A stretch of 10,977 nucleotides of DNA from Patescibacteria group bacterium (GCA_030917205.1 JAUPVE010000015.1:1-10977); one strand, 5' to 3'; shown: positions 1 through 7,492, counted from the first letter of the stretch. Notes: a model not told the origin generated them from the letters alone. Numbers and translations are program-made.

Positions 1-1419
<1,419 letters not shown>

Positions 1420-1421
1420 AA

Positions 1422-2042
1422 CTATCTTTTATATACACGCGAAGAAACAGTAGTTTGTAAATAATGATTCACCTGCTCGACAGTTTTAGTACTACTATAT
1501 TTAACTGCCATTTTAATAGTCACTCTGGGCTGCTGATTGAAACTATCATTGATATAAGGATTCCCATCTGGAGAAAGAAAAAAAGCAAAACTTGTCACAT
1601 CTACTTTATTATAATCTGCTGACAAGACGGTAGCTGGTTGCTGAGCATTGGCAATAGCACAATCAGAATACTGACCATCATCATCCTCTGTACAATCAAT
1701 TGGTACATACAAAAGCTCACTACCACTATAGACAAAAGCCGCTGTTTCACCATTTTCTCTGGCAAATAATAAACACTGGCTGTAATCTTCTGGTAAATTT
1801 TGACAGCGCTCATCTCTATCAGAGCTAAAAGTAATTATTTCATTGTTCTTTACTTCACGACTGATAATTTCCAAAGCGTACTGGGCATTATTTAAGAGCT
1901 CTTGCGAAACCTTGGTTCTTTTTTGATTATTAGCAAAAGTACTAAACAGAGAAGAGGCTAGCGTCGCTACCACAGCAAAAATAGAGATAGCAATCAACAT
2001 CTCTACTAGAGTAAAGCCAGTTTTATTATTTATTCTCATCAT
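1422..2042 (-). CDS. PilW/GspJ-like minor pseudopilin
   Basis: A prepilin-like protein of 206 residues. The short leader MMRINNKTG is followed by FTLVEMLIAISIF, a class III prepilin signal with Glu at +5, then one hydrophobic helix. The segment QELLNNAQYALEIISREVKNN resembles the start of the PilW/GspJ family (xxxxQxALxxIxREI). The globular part has four cysteines in two pairs (RCQNLPEDYSQC and DCTEDDDGQYSDC). The ATG at 2042 overlaps the TGA of the preceding gene as ATGA. A second ATG lies at 2039, and a TTG at 2051 would also be open but would give an unneeded longer leader. It sits third in a FimT-PilV-PilW-PilX series, which supports a role in priming the pilus tip. There is no Shine-Dalgarno, so translational coupling is likely. 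Confidence 0.8.
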   Translation of the reverse strand: MMRINNKTGFTLVEMLIAISIFAVVATLASSLFSTFANNQKRTKVSQELLNNAQYALEIISREVKNNEIITFSSDRDERCQNLPEDYSQCLLFARENGETAAFVYSGSELLYVPIDCTEDDDGQYSDCAIANAQQPATVLSADYNKVDVTSFAFFLSPDGNPYINDSFNQQPRVTIKMAVKYSSTKTVEQVNHYLQTTVSSRVYKR

Positions 2043-2830
2043 TGTCGCCAATTATAAATATTTTCGACTGCGTCAATAGTATTGGTCTTGGTGCCATAAG
2101 TATAGCGTACACGAGAAGTTACCTGAAAACCAATTTTGACTATATTCGCTAAGACTGGGCAATCTAAACTAAGCTCGACAGTTTCTATAGGCACAAGTAG
2201 ATCAGTTTTATCCAGACAAATAGCCCGTAAATTTATAGCCCGACTAAAAGTTGTGGGCTGACCAATTTGGTGCCCATAATAACCCCCGCTCAAAAGTAAG
2301 GTTGCTTGGCTATTTCCTATAGCGCTATTTAAATCAGCTGGAGCAGGTGTGCTAAAAGGCATTAAGCCAGTGAAATAATCCACCCGAAAATTACTATCAT
2401 CAAAACCATGGTCCCATTCATAAATATCAATCTCGAAAGTATTTGAATCACTATCTACATTGGCTTCACGGGCAAGCCAATTACTATCACGTATATTACG
2501 AACAAGCTCCAAACCTTCACGAGCCAAATTAGCAGCAATGACACGCTGACTATTTTCTTTGGCTGTATTCAGGTTATTCAAAGACAGAGAAAAAGCGCCC
2601 ATGATACCAATCATAAAAACAGATATAGCAATAAGCAATTCAATCAAAGTAAACCCAGTTAGAAAAATATTTGAATTTTTCTTTTGCAAATAAAATATTT
2701 TTTTATTAATTCTACCTACTTTTACTACAAAAAAATTATTAATTAATTTTTCTAACTGGGTAAAACCATTTAGAAAAACAAACGAAATAATTTTTCTAAT
2801 ACTACATAATTGCTTACTAAGTATGTTCAT
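2039..2830 (-). CDS. PilV/GspI-like minor pseudopilin with unusually long leader
   Basis: Residues 59-83 form a canonical prepilin signal, TG|FTLIELLIAIS, with Glu at +5 (E64) and a helix ending in MIGIMGAFSLS. ANLAREGLELVRNIRDSNW (99-117) is the conserved PilV/GspI-type region, seen in many such proteins as AxxLAREGIEVVRNIRD. From the only upstream ATG the leader would be 59 residues, against 4-15 in the neighbouring prepilins. A TTG at 2689 would give a normal 12-residue leader (TTG QKKNSNIFLTG) and a 216-residue protein, but it lacks a Shine-Dalgarno. The long leader contains a second, degenerate signal, NGFTQLEKL at 22-30, also with Glu at +5. The ATG at 2830 overlaps a TATAAT hexamer. 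Family assignment is good; the start is unresolved. Confidence 0.8.
   Translation of the reverse strand: MNILSKQLCSIRKIISFVFLNGFTQLEKLINNFFVVKVGRINKKIFYLQKKNSNIFLTGFTLIELLIAISVFMIGIMGAFSLSLNNLNTAKENSQRVIAANLAREGLELVRNIRDSNWLAREANVDSDSNTFEIDIYEWDHGFDDSNFRVDYFTGLMPFSTPAPADLNSAIGNSQATLLLSGGYYGHQIGQPTTFSRAINLRAICLDKTDLLVPIETVELSLDCPVLANIVKIGFQVTSRVRYTYGTKTNTIDAVENIYNWRQ
2659..2799. repeat. Four alternating inverted copies of TTTTTCTAA at the 5' end of the PilV-like gene
   Basis: Read on the minus strand, TTAGAAAAA (2799-2791), TTTTTCTAA (2778-2770), TTAGAAAAA (2755-2747) and TTTTTCTAA (2667-2659) follow one another. Neighbours can therefore pair as 1:2, 2:3 or 3:4. Pairing 3:4 is the strongest, a perfect 16-nt inverted repeat (2746-2761 with 2653-2668). 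Pairing 2:3 extends through a mismatch to TGG/CCA around a small loop. Copy 4 encodes the FLTG of the true prepilin cleavage site. The alternatives exclude each other, which is the geometry of an attenuator, but no function is shown. It could equally be a by-product of template-switch mutation in AT-rich DNA. Confidence 0.7.
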
Positions 2831-2834
2831 TATA
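2829..2834 (-). promoter_or_regulatory. Possible -10 hexamer overlapping the ATG of the PilV-like gene
   Basis: A perfect TATAAT shares its last two bases with the ATG at 2830. No convincing -35 element lies 16-18 nt upstream, and the surroundings are very AT-rich, so chance is a serious alternative. If it is active, transcripts would begin near 2822, after this ATG. Translation would then have to start further down, for example at the TTG at 2689, with the inverted repeats in the leader. Confidence 0.25.
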
Positions 2835-2868
2835 ATTTAAAAATATTTTAGATAAAAACTCATCTAGC

Positions 2869-3852
2869 TTAACTACCTTCTTCGACTGGGCATATTTTTT
2901 CCTCCACCAAACAAAGGCCACTAAACCATTGACAATCCATACAATTTCCAAAAACTACAGCGCAACAATCTATAGTATTACCATCCATATCTTTACAGAC
3001 AGCCCCAGTATTAGCTGGATCATTACATTGAAAGCACCAATCATGATGAGGAACATTGCTGCACCGATTAGCATAATATCTCACATCAGCACTCGTATTG
3101 AGTTCACAAACTTCCGTACCACCAATAAAACCATCGCCACAACTATTTAGCTCACACTTCTTGGGATGAGTAGTGGGAAAACAATTTGCATTCACAACTC
3201 CATCTACTACTGGCTCACAATCTTCTCCACTCTCCACAATGCCATTACCACACTCCACCCCCTTGGTATCAAAGGTAATAGCTAAATTACTCCACACAAA
3301 ACTATCGTTTGTCTGCCGACCAATATTTATAACAGCTCTCGTATATTCTTCACTACTAATATCATAATATATTTCTATCTGATAGTCTCCATCAGCACTA
3401 GCATTAAAACCAATGGTAGTCAGTTTATTTTCACCAATAAAAGCTAAGTTCTTTTGTGTGGTGTCATTGATAGCCGATGCACGTGGTAAAGCACTATTGG
3501 GATCGACTAGACTAAAGGCAGCGTCCGACAAATAAACTGTTTTAATAATATTATTTGTACTACCTGCATACAACTTATACCAACTCTTGTTTGTACCAGT
3601 CTCATTTTTAAAAATAATTCCGTAACCATTAGATGGAAAATTACCATCATAGGTCACTCGGCTCGTCGCCAGACTACGCACATAGCGTATATCAGCAGCT
3701 AGTCTAGTTGTATCCATTTCTAATAACTTCGTAGTATCTGGTCGTAAACTTACTATATAAAAAACCGACATGAGCCCAATGATGGCTATGACTATCAGAG
3801 CTTCAATAAGAGTAAAGCCCCTTAGATTAATACCTGACTTTCTCTGCTTCAT
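2869..3852 (-). CDS. FimT/GspH-like pseudopilin with a cysteine-rich DUF4215-like tail
   Basis: A 327-residue protein with three parts. (1) The leader MKQRKSGINLRG is cleaved at G12|F13, with FTLIEALIVIAIIGLM and Glu at +5. (2) A GspH/FimT-like region of about 180 residues carries RLAADIRYVRSLATS, the usual helix after the membrane segment. (3) A tail (about 201-321) has 16 cysteines; CGNGIVESGEDCE and CGDGFIGGTEVCE match the Myxococcus cysteine-rich repeat (DUF4215) pattern. The middle part alone is a normal pseudopilin size, so the tail is an added domain, likely exposed at the pilus tip and disulfide-stabilised. The ATG at 3852 is preferred over one at 3918 because it gives a normal leader and lies 1 nt after the pilD stop. 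First of four minor pilins. Tail function (adhesion, metal or protein binding) is unknown. Confidence 0.85.
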   Translation of the reverse strand: MKQRKSGINLRGFTLIEALIVIAIIGLMSVFYIVSLRPDTTKLLEMDTTRLAADIRYVRSLATSRVTYDGNFPSNGYGIIFKNETGTNKSWYKLYAGSTNNIIKTVYLSDAAFSLVDPNSALPRASAINDTTQKNLAFIGENKLTTIGFNASADGDYQIEIYYDISSEEYTRAVINIGRQTNDSFVWSNLAITFDTKGVECGNGIVESGEDCEPVVDGVVNANCFPTTHPKKCELNSCGDGFIGGTEVCELNTSADVRYYANRCSNVPHHDWCFQCNDPANTGAVCKDMDGNTIDCCAVVFGNCMDCQWFSGLCLVEEKICPVEEGS

Positions 3853-3853
3853 A

Positions 3854-4636
3854 TTAATAAAATAAAAATAAATTAAAATACCACCGGATAATCTCACTAC
3901 CGTAAAGTAGGGCGGCAAAAGTACCCATAGTCAAAAAAGTTCCAAAAGGTACACGGTCAGTCCACTTTTTTTTGTTACCTAAAATTAAAAAAATACTGAT
4001 CACACTGCCTAGGGTATAAGACAAAACTAAAGCTAACAAAACATTGGGCCACCCAAGTAACGCACCCATAAATAGGCCAATGCGAATATCCCCTTCGCCA
4101 ATCCACTTACCCTTGGAGACTACAAACTGCAAGAGGAAAAAACCAGCACCAACTAAGCAAGCTAAGAGTAGCTTCCAAATGTCCATCCCCAAAACAAGAT
4201 TAAAAACAAAGGCAATAGCAGCCGCTGGTAAAACTACAGCATCAGCTACTAGATAATATTTCAAATCATAGACAAAAATCAAAATCAAAAAAGCAACGGC
4301 TACCCACCAATTGAGTAAAGCTAGCCACTGCATATAAGTGGCTTGATAAATGTCGCTGGGTATGACTTTGATAAAAACTAATACCAAGCTCAAAGCAGTC
4401 AGTAGCTCCACCATGGGATATTGAGCGGAAAACTTATGCTTGCAATAACGGCATTTACCACCAAGATAAAAGTAACTAAAAAAAGGTACCAGATCTTGGG
4501 GGTGAAGCTGATGACTACAAAAAAGACACTTTGATCGACCACGAACAAAGGTCTCCTCACGTCGCAAACGAAATATGACCACGTTGAGAAAACTCCCCAA
4601 GAATAGGCCAAAAATAAAAACTAAAGCTATTTCCAT
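3854..4636 (-). CDS. pilD: Prepilin peptidase / N-methyltransferase PilD
   Basis: An inner-membrane aspartic peptidase that cleaves prepilin leaders after Gly and, in full-length forms, methylates the new N-terminus. At 260 residues it is full-length, with an N-terminal domain carrying GSFLNVVIFRLRR (14-26) and the two zinc-type pairs C37xxC40 and C62xxC65. The catalytic aspartates are expected at D124 (VYDLKYYLVAD) and D183 (GEGDIRIG), both in the family context. About seven to eight hydrophobic segments follow. PFGTFL near the C-terminus corresponds to the usual PFGPFL. Its substrates are presumably the two pilins and four pseudopilins encoded around it. The gene heads the minor-pilin operon. 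Its ATG lies 8 nt after a TATAAT box, so the message is probably leaderless. Confidence 0.96.
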   Translation of the reverse strand: MEIALVFIFGLFLGSFLNVVIFRLRREETFVRGRSKCLFCSHQLHPQDLVPFFSYFYLGGKCRYCKHKFSAQYPMVELLTALSLVLVFIKVIPSDIYQATYMQWLALLNWWVAVAFLILIFVYDLKYYLVADAVVLPAAAIAFVFNLVLGMDIWKLLLACLVGAGFFLLQFVVSKGKWIGEGDIRIGLFMGALLGWPNVLLALVLSYTLGSVISIFLILGNKKKWTDRVPFGTFLTMGTFAALLYGSEIIRWYFNLFLFY

Positions 4637-4644
4637 ATAGCTTT

Positions 4645-4653
4645 ATTATAACA
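4645..4653 (-). promoter_or_regulatory. Extended -10 promoter of pilD and the minor-pilin operon
   Basis: TGTTATAAT is a perfect extended -10 element. No good -35 hexamer lies at the expected spacing, which extended -10 promoters tolerate. Transcription would begin near 4638, only about 2 nt before the pilD ATG at 4636, giving an essentially leaderless mRNA. There is no Shine-Dalgarno to contradict this. The terminator just upstream (4728-4759) makes a fresh promoter necessary here. Confidence 0.6.
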
Positions 4654-4694
4654 TATTTGTCATAGCTAGTATAACCCCTGCCAACCTATTTTTT

Positions 4695-4771
4695 AACCCC
4701 CTAAATCCCCCTTGACAGGGGGACTTTAAAAAAAATAAGCCTCCCCTGTTAAGGGGAGGTTTGGAGGGGTT
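4695..4771. repeat. REP-like pair in inverted orientation (BIME/MITE-like)
   Basis: Two related palindromic units face each other across an A-rich spacer. On the plus strand the left unit (4695-4726) starts AACCCCCTAAA and holds the hairpin TCCCCC-TTGACA-GGGGGA. The right unit (4737-4771), read on the minus strand, starts AACCCCTCCAAA and holds CCTCCCC-TTAACA-GGGGAGG. They align almost base for base. This is the form of REP sequences mobilised by RAYT (TnpA_REP) transposases, though no such gene is in the window. The right edge overlaps the stop codon of the pilin-like gene at 4770. It is G/C-run rich, unlike its surroundings. Confidence 0.75.
4728..4759 (-). terminator. Rho-independent terminator formed by the right REP-like unit
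   Basis: On the minus strand a perfect 7-bp stem, CCTCCCC/GGGGAGG, with a TTAACA loop is followed by CTTA and eight T residues (4735-4728). It begins about 10 nt after the stop of the pilin-like gene at 4770 and lies before the pilD promoter, so it would end the pilin 2 unit. The terminator is one arm of the REP-like repeat. Confidence 0.8.
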
Positions 4772-5222
4772 ACTTCGCCCAATCAGCACAAAGGAAATTA
4801 ACTTCCTTCATGACACGGCAACGACCACCCTTGGACTTGGTCACACCCCAAGCTGGCCAAGAATTATGCACCGTAAAATCAAGCTGATAATCATCACTCT
4901 GAATAGCTAAAGTAATATCAGCATCTTCCGGCCAAACAATATTGTTTGTATAAAAGATAGTCTCACCATCTTTATTAACCCCTTGATCAGAAATAAATTT
5001 CACTTTATCTAGAGTAGCCTTGTCCCATTCGGGATACGTCCGATAAAAAGTATAATACCTTTCTAAAGCTGTCGCTAATAACTTAGCGTTGCTTACCGTC
5101 TCTATATCACGACTACGACTATCCTCATGCCTAGTGACTAGTACAATCAAAACAATAGCTAAAATAATAGCCCCCACAAAAATTGCTTTAGTTTGTAAAC
5201 TATATCTATCTAGTATCCTCAT
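4770..5222 (-). CDS. Pilin-like single-pass membrane protein without a prepilin peptidase site
   Basis: A 150-residue protein. A short basic N-terminus (MRILDRYSLQTK) leads into one membrane segment at about 13-30 (AIFVGAIILAIVLIVLV). The following DSRSRDIETVSNAKLLATALERYYTFYRTYP closely resembles the helix and loop after the N-terminal segment in type IV pilins (RxxDlxxlqxALexYyxxxgxYP). There is no G|FTLxE signal and no Glu at +5, so PilD should not process it. It would stay anchored in the inner membrane with its C-terminus outside. C134 and C144 could pair. It starts 2 nt after pilin 2 and is co-transcribed with it, suggesting an accessory role in pilin handling or assembly. That role is inferred from context; I cannot name the family. 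Confidence 0.7.
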   Translation of the reverse strand: MRILDRYSLQTKAIFVGAIILAIVLIVLVTRHEDSRSRDIETVSNAKLLATALERYYTFYRTYPEWDKATLDKVKFISDQGVNKDGETIFYTNNIVWPEDADITLAIQSDDYQLDFTVHNSWPAWGVTKSKGGRCRVMKEVNFLCADWAK

Positions 5223-5224
5223 AC

Positions 5225-5629
5225 TTATGGTGATTTAGTACAACCATTTTGTGAACAAGTGACTGTCGTACCAGCCACCTCAGCTGAAAATGAAAATTGA
5301 TTATTAAGTCTATCACTATTACATACACCGGCCACTGCTCCATTAGTCAGTTTGGGCCACTCCTCTATATCATTGGTACAAAACAATGATTGTGGCTCCC
5401 AGTTGGTCGTGCCATTACAAATAGTGCCCGTGCTATCTATAATATCATTCTCGCCATCAAAGCAAAGAATAGCCAGTGAGATGGCAGAACTCAAAGCTTC
5501 TTGCAGAGTAGCAATCTTGGCCTTTTCTCTGGCTTGATTTAGTCGCACAATCTGCACGCTCGATAAGATACCAATGATGGCAATCACTACTAAGAGCTCA
5601 ACAATTGAAAATCCTTTTTTGTATATCAT
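5225..5629 (-). CDS. Type IV pilin 2 (six-cysteine)
   Basis: A 134-residue prepilin. MIYKKG|FSIVELLVVIAIIGIL gives cleavage at G6|F7, Glu at +5 and a standard hydrophobic helix. The globular part has six cysteines (56, 71, 84, 103, 125, 130), including a C-terminal CSQNGC loop. It is a paralogue of the pilin encoded at 5714-6133: the helix, an EWP motif (90-92) and the CxxxGC ending recur. An upstream in-frame ATG at 5695 is rejected because it lies in the preceding terminator and upstream of this gene's promoter. The chosen ATG lies 12 nt from the TATAAT, leaving a leader of about 6 nt and no Shine-Dalgarno. Whether it is a second major pilin or a minor one cannot be decided here. Confidence 0.88.
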   Translation of the reverse strand: MIYKKGFSIVELLVVIAIIGILSSVQIVRLNQAREKAKIATLQEALSSAISLAILCFDGENDIIDSTGTICNGTTNWEPQSLFCTNDIEEWPKLTNGAVAGVCNSDRLNNQFSFSAEVAGTTVTCSQNGCTKSP

Positions 5630-5641
5630 AAATATAGATAT

Positions 5642-5670
5642 ATTATAGCGCAAAAAACCTTTTTTGACCA
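5642..5670 (-). promoter_or_regulatory. Promoter of the pilin 2 unit
   Basis: TGGTCA (5670-5665), a 17-nt spacer and a perfect TATAAT (5647-5642). The -35 matches the TTGACA consensus at 4 of 6 positions. The predicted start is near 5635, about 6 nt before the ATG. The -10 context GCGCTATAATATAT closely repeats that of the pilin 1 promoter (GTGCTATAATATAT), suggesting shared ancestry or shared sigma-factor use. Confidence 0.65.
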
Positions 5671-5673
5671 AAT

Positions 5674-5699
5674 AAAAAACCGCCCTGTCAGACAAGGCG
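5674..5699 (-). terminator. Rho-independent terminator after pilin 1
   Basis: On the minus strand CGCCTTGT and ACAGGGCG form an 8-bp stem with one G:U pair and a CTG loop (5699-5681). After one G comes a run of six T. It starts about 15 nt after the TAG of pilin 1, so it isolates the pilin 1 transcript from pilin 2, which has its own promoter immediately downstream. Confidence 0.88.
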
Positions 5700-5713
5700 A
5701 TTTTTAATATTTA

Positions 5714-6133
5714 CTATGTAGTACAATCAGTCGCGCCTGCTGGCTCTCTAGAACAACCATCTTGATCGCAGACAATATCGTCTAAATTTGGATTAGCAGC
5801 GCAAAAAGTCCAAGTCATAGTAGCGTCATCATGTGCCCAAAAAGCACCAGCCCCCCATGTATAGTTATTTCCTAAAGTTGGCCATTCAGCATCTGGTGTC
5901 ACTGAGCAAACAGCGGTACCTCCAGCTGGAGCATTCCAAGTGACTGTTTCACCAGTTGCCTCTGCATCCAAACAAATAATCATAGCAGTGGAAACTTGTG
6001 ATAGTGCTGCCTCGGTAGCGGCTACCTGAGCCTTTTTCCTAGCGTCAGTCAAGTTGATAATAGCCACTGCGGACAAAATACCGATAATGGCAATAACGAC
6101 TAACAACTCAATCAATGTAAAACCTTTTTTCAT
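5714..6133 (-). CDS. Type IV pilin 1, probable major pilin
   Basis: A 139-residue prepilin. MKKG|FTLIELLVVIAIIGIL gives the minimal leader, cleavage at G4|F5 and Glu at +5. ARKKAQVAATEAALSQVSTA continues the N-terminal helix. Six cysteines (54, 76, 111, 122, 127, 137) probably form disulfides in the globular head; EWP (83-85) and CDQDGC (122-127) are shared with pilin 2. The ATG at 6133 is chosen because AGGGAGGTGA lies 7 nt upstream. An in-frame ATG at 6154 would place this ribosome site inside the gene. Its own promoter, the strongest Shine-Dalgarno in the window and a dedicated terminator all point to high, separately controlled expression, as expected of the main fibre subunit. That is inference from signals, not measured. 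Confidence 0.92.
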   Translation of the reverse strand: MKKGFTLIELLVVIAIIGILSAVAIINLTDARKKAQVAATEAALSQVSTAMIICLDAEATGETVTWNAPAGGTAVCSVTPDAEWPTLGNNYTWGAGAFWAHDDATMTWTFCAANPNLDDIVCDQDGCSREPAGATDCTT

Positions 6134-6140
6134 TGTTGTT

Positions 6141-6150
6141 TCACCTCCCT
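6141..6150 (-). promoter_or_regulatory. Strong ribosome binding site of pilin 1
   Basis: AGGGAGGTGA is a near-complete anti-16S complement placed 7 nt before the ATG at 6133. It decides the start in favour of the internal Met over an in-frame ATG 21 nt upstream. Most other genes in the window lack any such element. Confidence 0.9.
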
Positions 6151-6173
6151 TCAAGTACCCAAGGCAATATTTC

Positions 6174-6199
6174 TAAAGCTTGAGATCTCTTAAGCTCTA
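6174..6199 (-). promoter_or_regulatory. Hairpin in the pilin 1 mRNA leader
   Basis: On the minus strand AGAGCTT (6198-6192) can pair with AAGCTTT (6181-6175) with one G:U. It encloses the palindrome GAGATCTC and a two-base bulge. No T-run follows, so it is not a terminator. It lies in the middle of a predicted leader of about 103 nt and could stabilise the message; no known riboswitch class is recognised. Confidence 0.4.
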
Positions 6200-6242
6200 A
6201 ATATACTCTCGGTTTTTTTAATTATTAATAAATACTTTATAT

Positions 6243-6271
6243 ATTATAGCACAAAATAATAATAGCAACAA
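6243..6271 (-). promoter_or_regulatory. Promoter of pilin 1
   Basis: TTGTTG (6271-6266), a 17-nt spacer and a perfect TATAAT (6248-6243) preceded by TGC, which makes it an extended -10. The -35 matches consensus only at TTG. The predicted start is near 6236, giving a leader of about 103 nt. It begins directly after the pilC stop codon, separating pilin expression from that of the motor genes. Confidence 0.7.
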
Positions 6272-6275
6272 TTTA

Positions 6276-7484
6276 CTAATTAATAGTTTGAGCTACTTTG
6301 TACATTGGTAACATGATAGCCGCCACTATACCAGCGACACCGACACCCATGATGATTAAAATCAAAGGCTCGATTAAAACAGTCAAATTACTGACTAGAT
6401 TATTTATCTCACGAGTATAAAAATCACTTAATTTCTCTAAAATATTATCAATACGACCAGTCTTTTCACCGACTATCATCATCTGCGAAAGCATCTTGGG
6501 CATAAGTGGTGATTTGGCAAACAGAGTAGAAATAGAATTACCAGCCTCTACCTCAGCTACCGTCCTCATGATCAGATCTGAGTAGGCCTTGTTATCAACT
6601 ACCTCAGCCGTGATACGCAAAGCCGAAGCGATCGGCACGCCACCTTTGATCAGAGTGTGTAAACTACGAGTAAAGCGCACTAAATATATTTTTTTAAACA
6701 AATTGCCAAAAATTGGCATTCTGATCTTGACCGAATCCCACATTGTTTTACCGCTTTTGCTTTTGGTCCAAAAAACAAAAATACCAATGAGCACTAAAAT
6801 TATCAAAAGTAAAAATGGCCAATATTTGACCATAAAATCAGAAATAGCAATCAACCATAAAGTAACCATCGGAAGCTCAGCACCAGTCTCTTGGAGCATT
6901 GGAGTCATTTTTGGTAAAATATAGACCATCATCAAAATACTGACACCAACTAAAGCTGTCAATATCAAAGCCGGATAAATCATAGCTCCTTTAATACGAG
7001 CTACTAGATCATAATCTTTTTCCATCTGATCTGCCAAATATTCTAGCACTTCCTCCAGACGACCAGAAGTTTCACCACTCTTGATCATGGCCACAAAGAA
7101 ATTGCTAAAAATCTTATAATGCTTGGCCATGGCATCAGAGAGCTTCATGCCGCCATCGACGTCATTGGCCATCTCTACTACTTTTTCAGTAAAGACTGGA
7201 TTATTAGTCTGCTGGGACAAGATACGCAAAGACTGCACTATCGGTATCGTAGCCGAGATCATCACAGCTAGCTGTCGAGAAAATATGACTAGATCTTTTT
7301 GACTGACTCCGCCGATATTGATATTGATACCCTTGAAAGCTTTTTGGTGGGAGGTGACCAATGACAAAACCACCAAACCTCTCTCACTCAAGAGCTCGGC
7401 TGCCTCCGACTCACCTGGTGCTTCGACAATACCAGACATGAGCTCACTATCCATTGTCCTAGCCCTATATTTATAGGTAGGCAT
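6276..7484 (-). CDS. pilC: Type IV pilus platform protein PilC (GspF family)
   Basis: The polytopic inner-membrane protein that couples the cytoplasmic ATPases to pilin polymerisation. At 402 residues it is the usual length. The N-terminal YKYRARTMDSELMSGIVEA is the family's opening strand region. Two GspF repeats follow, at about 65-192 and 265-394, each with its signature loop (SGETSGRLEEVLEYLADQ at 136-153 and GEKTGRIDNILEKLSDFY at 339-356). Membrane segments are at about 168-192, 220-240 and 370-394. It starts 8 nt after the pilT-like stop without a Shine-Dalgarno, so coupling is likely, and it closes the motor operon. All conserved features look intact, in contrast to the pilT-like neighbour. 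Confidence 0.97.
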   Translation of the reverse strand: MPTYKYRARTMDSELMSGIVEAPGESEAAELLSERGLVVLSLVTSHQKAFKGININIGGVSQKDLVIFSRQLAVMISATIPIVQSLRILSQQTNNPVFTEKVVEMANDVDGGMKLSDAMAKHYKIFSNFFVAMIKSGETSGRLEEVLEYLADQMEKDYDLVARIKGAMIYPALILTALVGVSILMMVYILPKMTPMLQETGAELPMVTLWLIAISDFMVKYWPFLLLIILVLIGIFVFWTKSKSGKTMWDSVKIRMPIFGNLFKKIYLVRFTRSLHTLIKGGVPIASALRITAEVVDNKAYSDLIMRTVAEVEAGNSISTLFAKSPLMPKMLSQMMIVGEKTGRIDNILEKLSDFYTREINNLVSNLTVLIEPLILIIMGVGVAGIVAAIMLPMYKVAQTIN

Positions 7485-7492
7485 AAATTATA

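Noticed and set aside
1601..1813. Minus-strand open frames inside other genes (1601-1813 and 4399-4611)
   Set aside because: They lie in alternate frames of the PilW-like and pilD genes, whose products have clear family motifs; the alternate products do not.
3853..3918. Longer start for the FimT/GspH-like gene (ATG at 3918)
   Set aside because: It would overlap the end of pilD by about 65 bases and give an oversized leader; the ATG at 3852 follows the pilD stop by 1 nt.
4695..4771. CRISPR repeat
   Set aside because: There are only two inverted palindromic units without regular spacers; the arrangement fits a REP-like pair instead.
5630..5695. Longer start for pilin 2 (ATG at 5695)
   Set aside because: It falls inside the pilin 1 terminator and upstream of the pilin 2 promoter; the short form has a normal prepilin leader.
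6134..6154. Longer start for pilin 1 (ATG at 6154)
   Set aside because: The AGGGAGGTGA ribosome site would then lie inside the coding region, and the leader from the internal ATG is already a proper prepilin leader.
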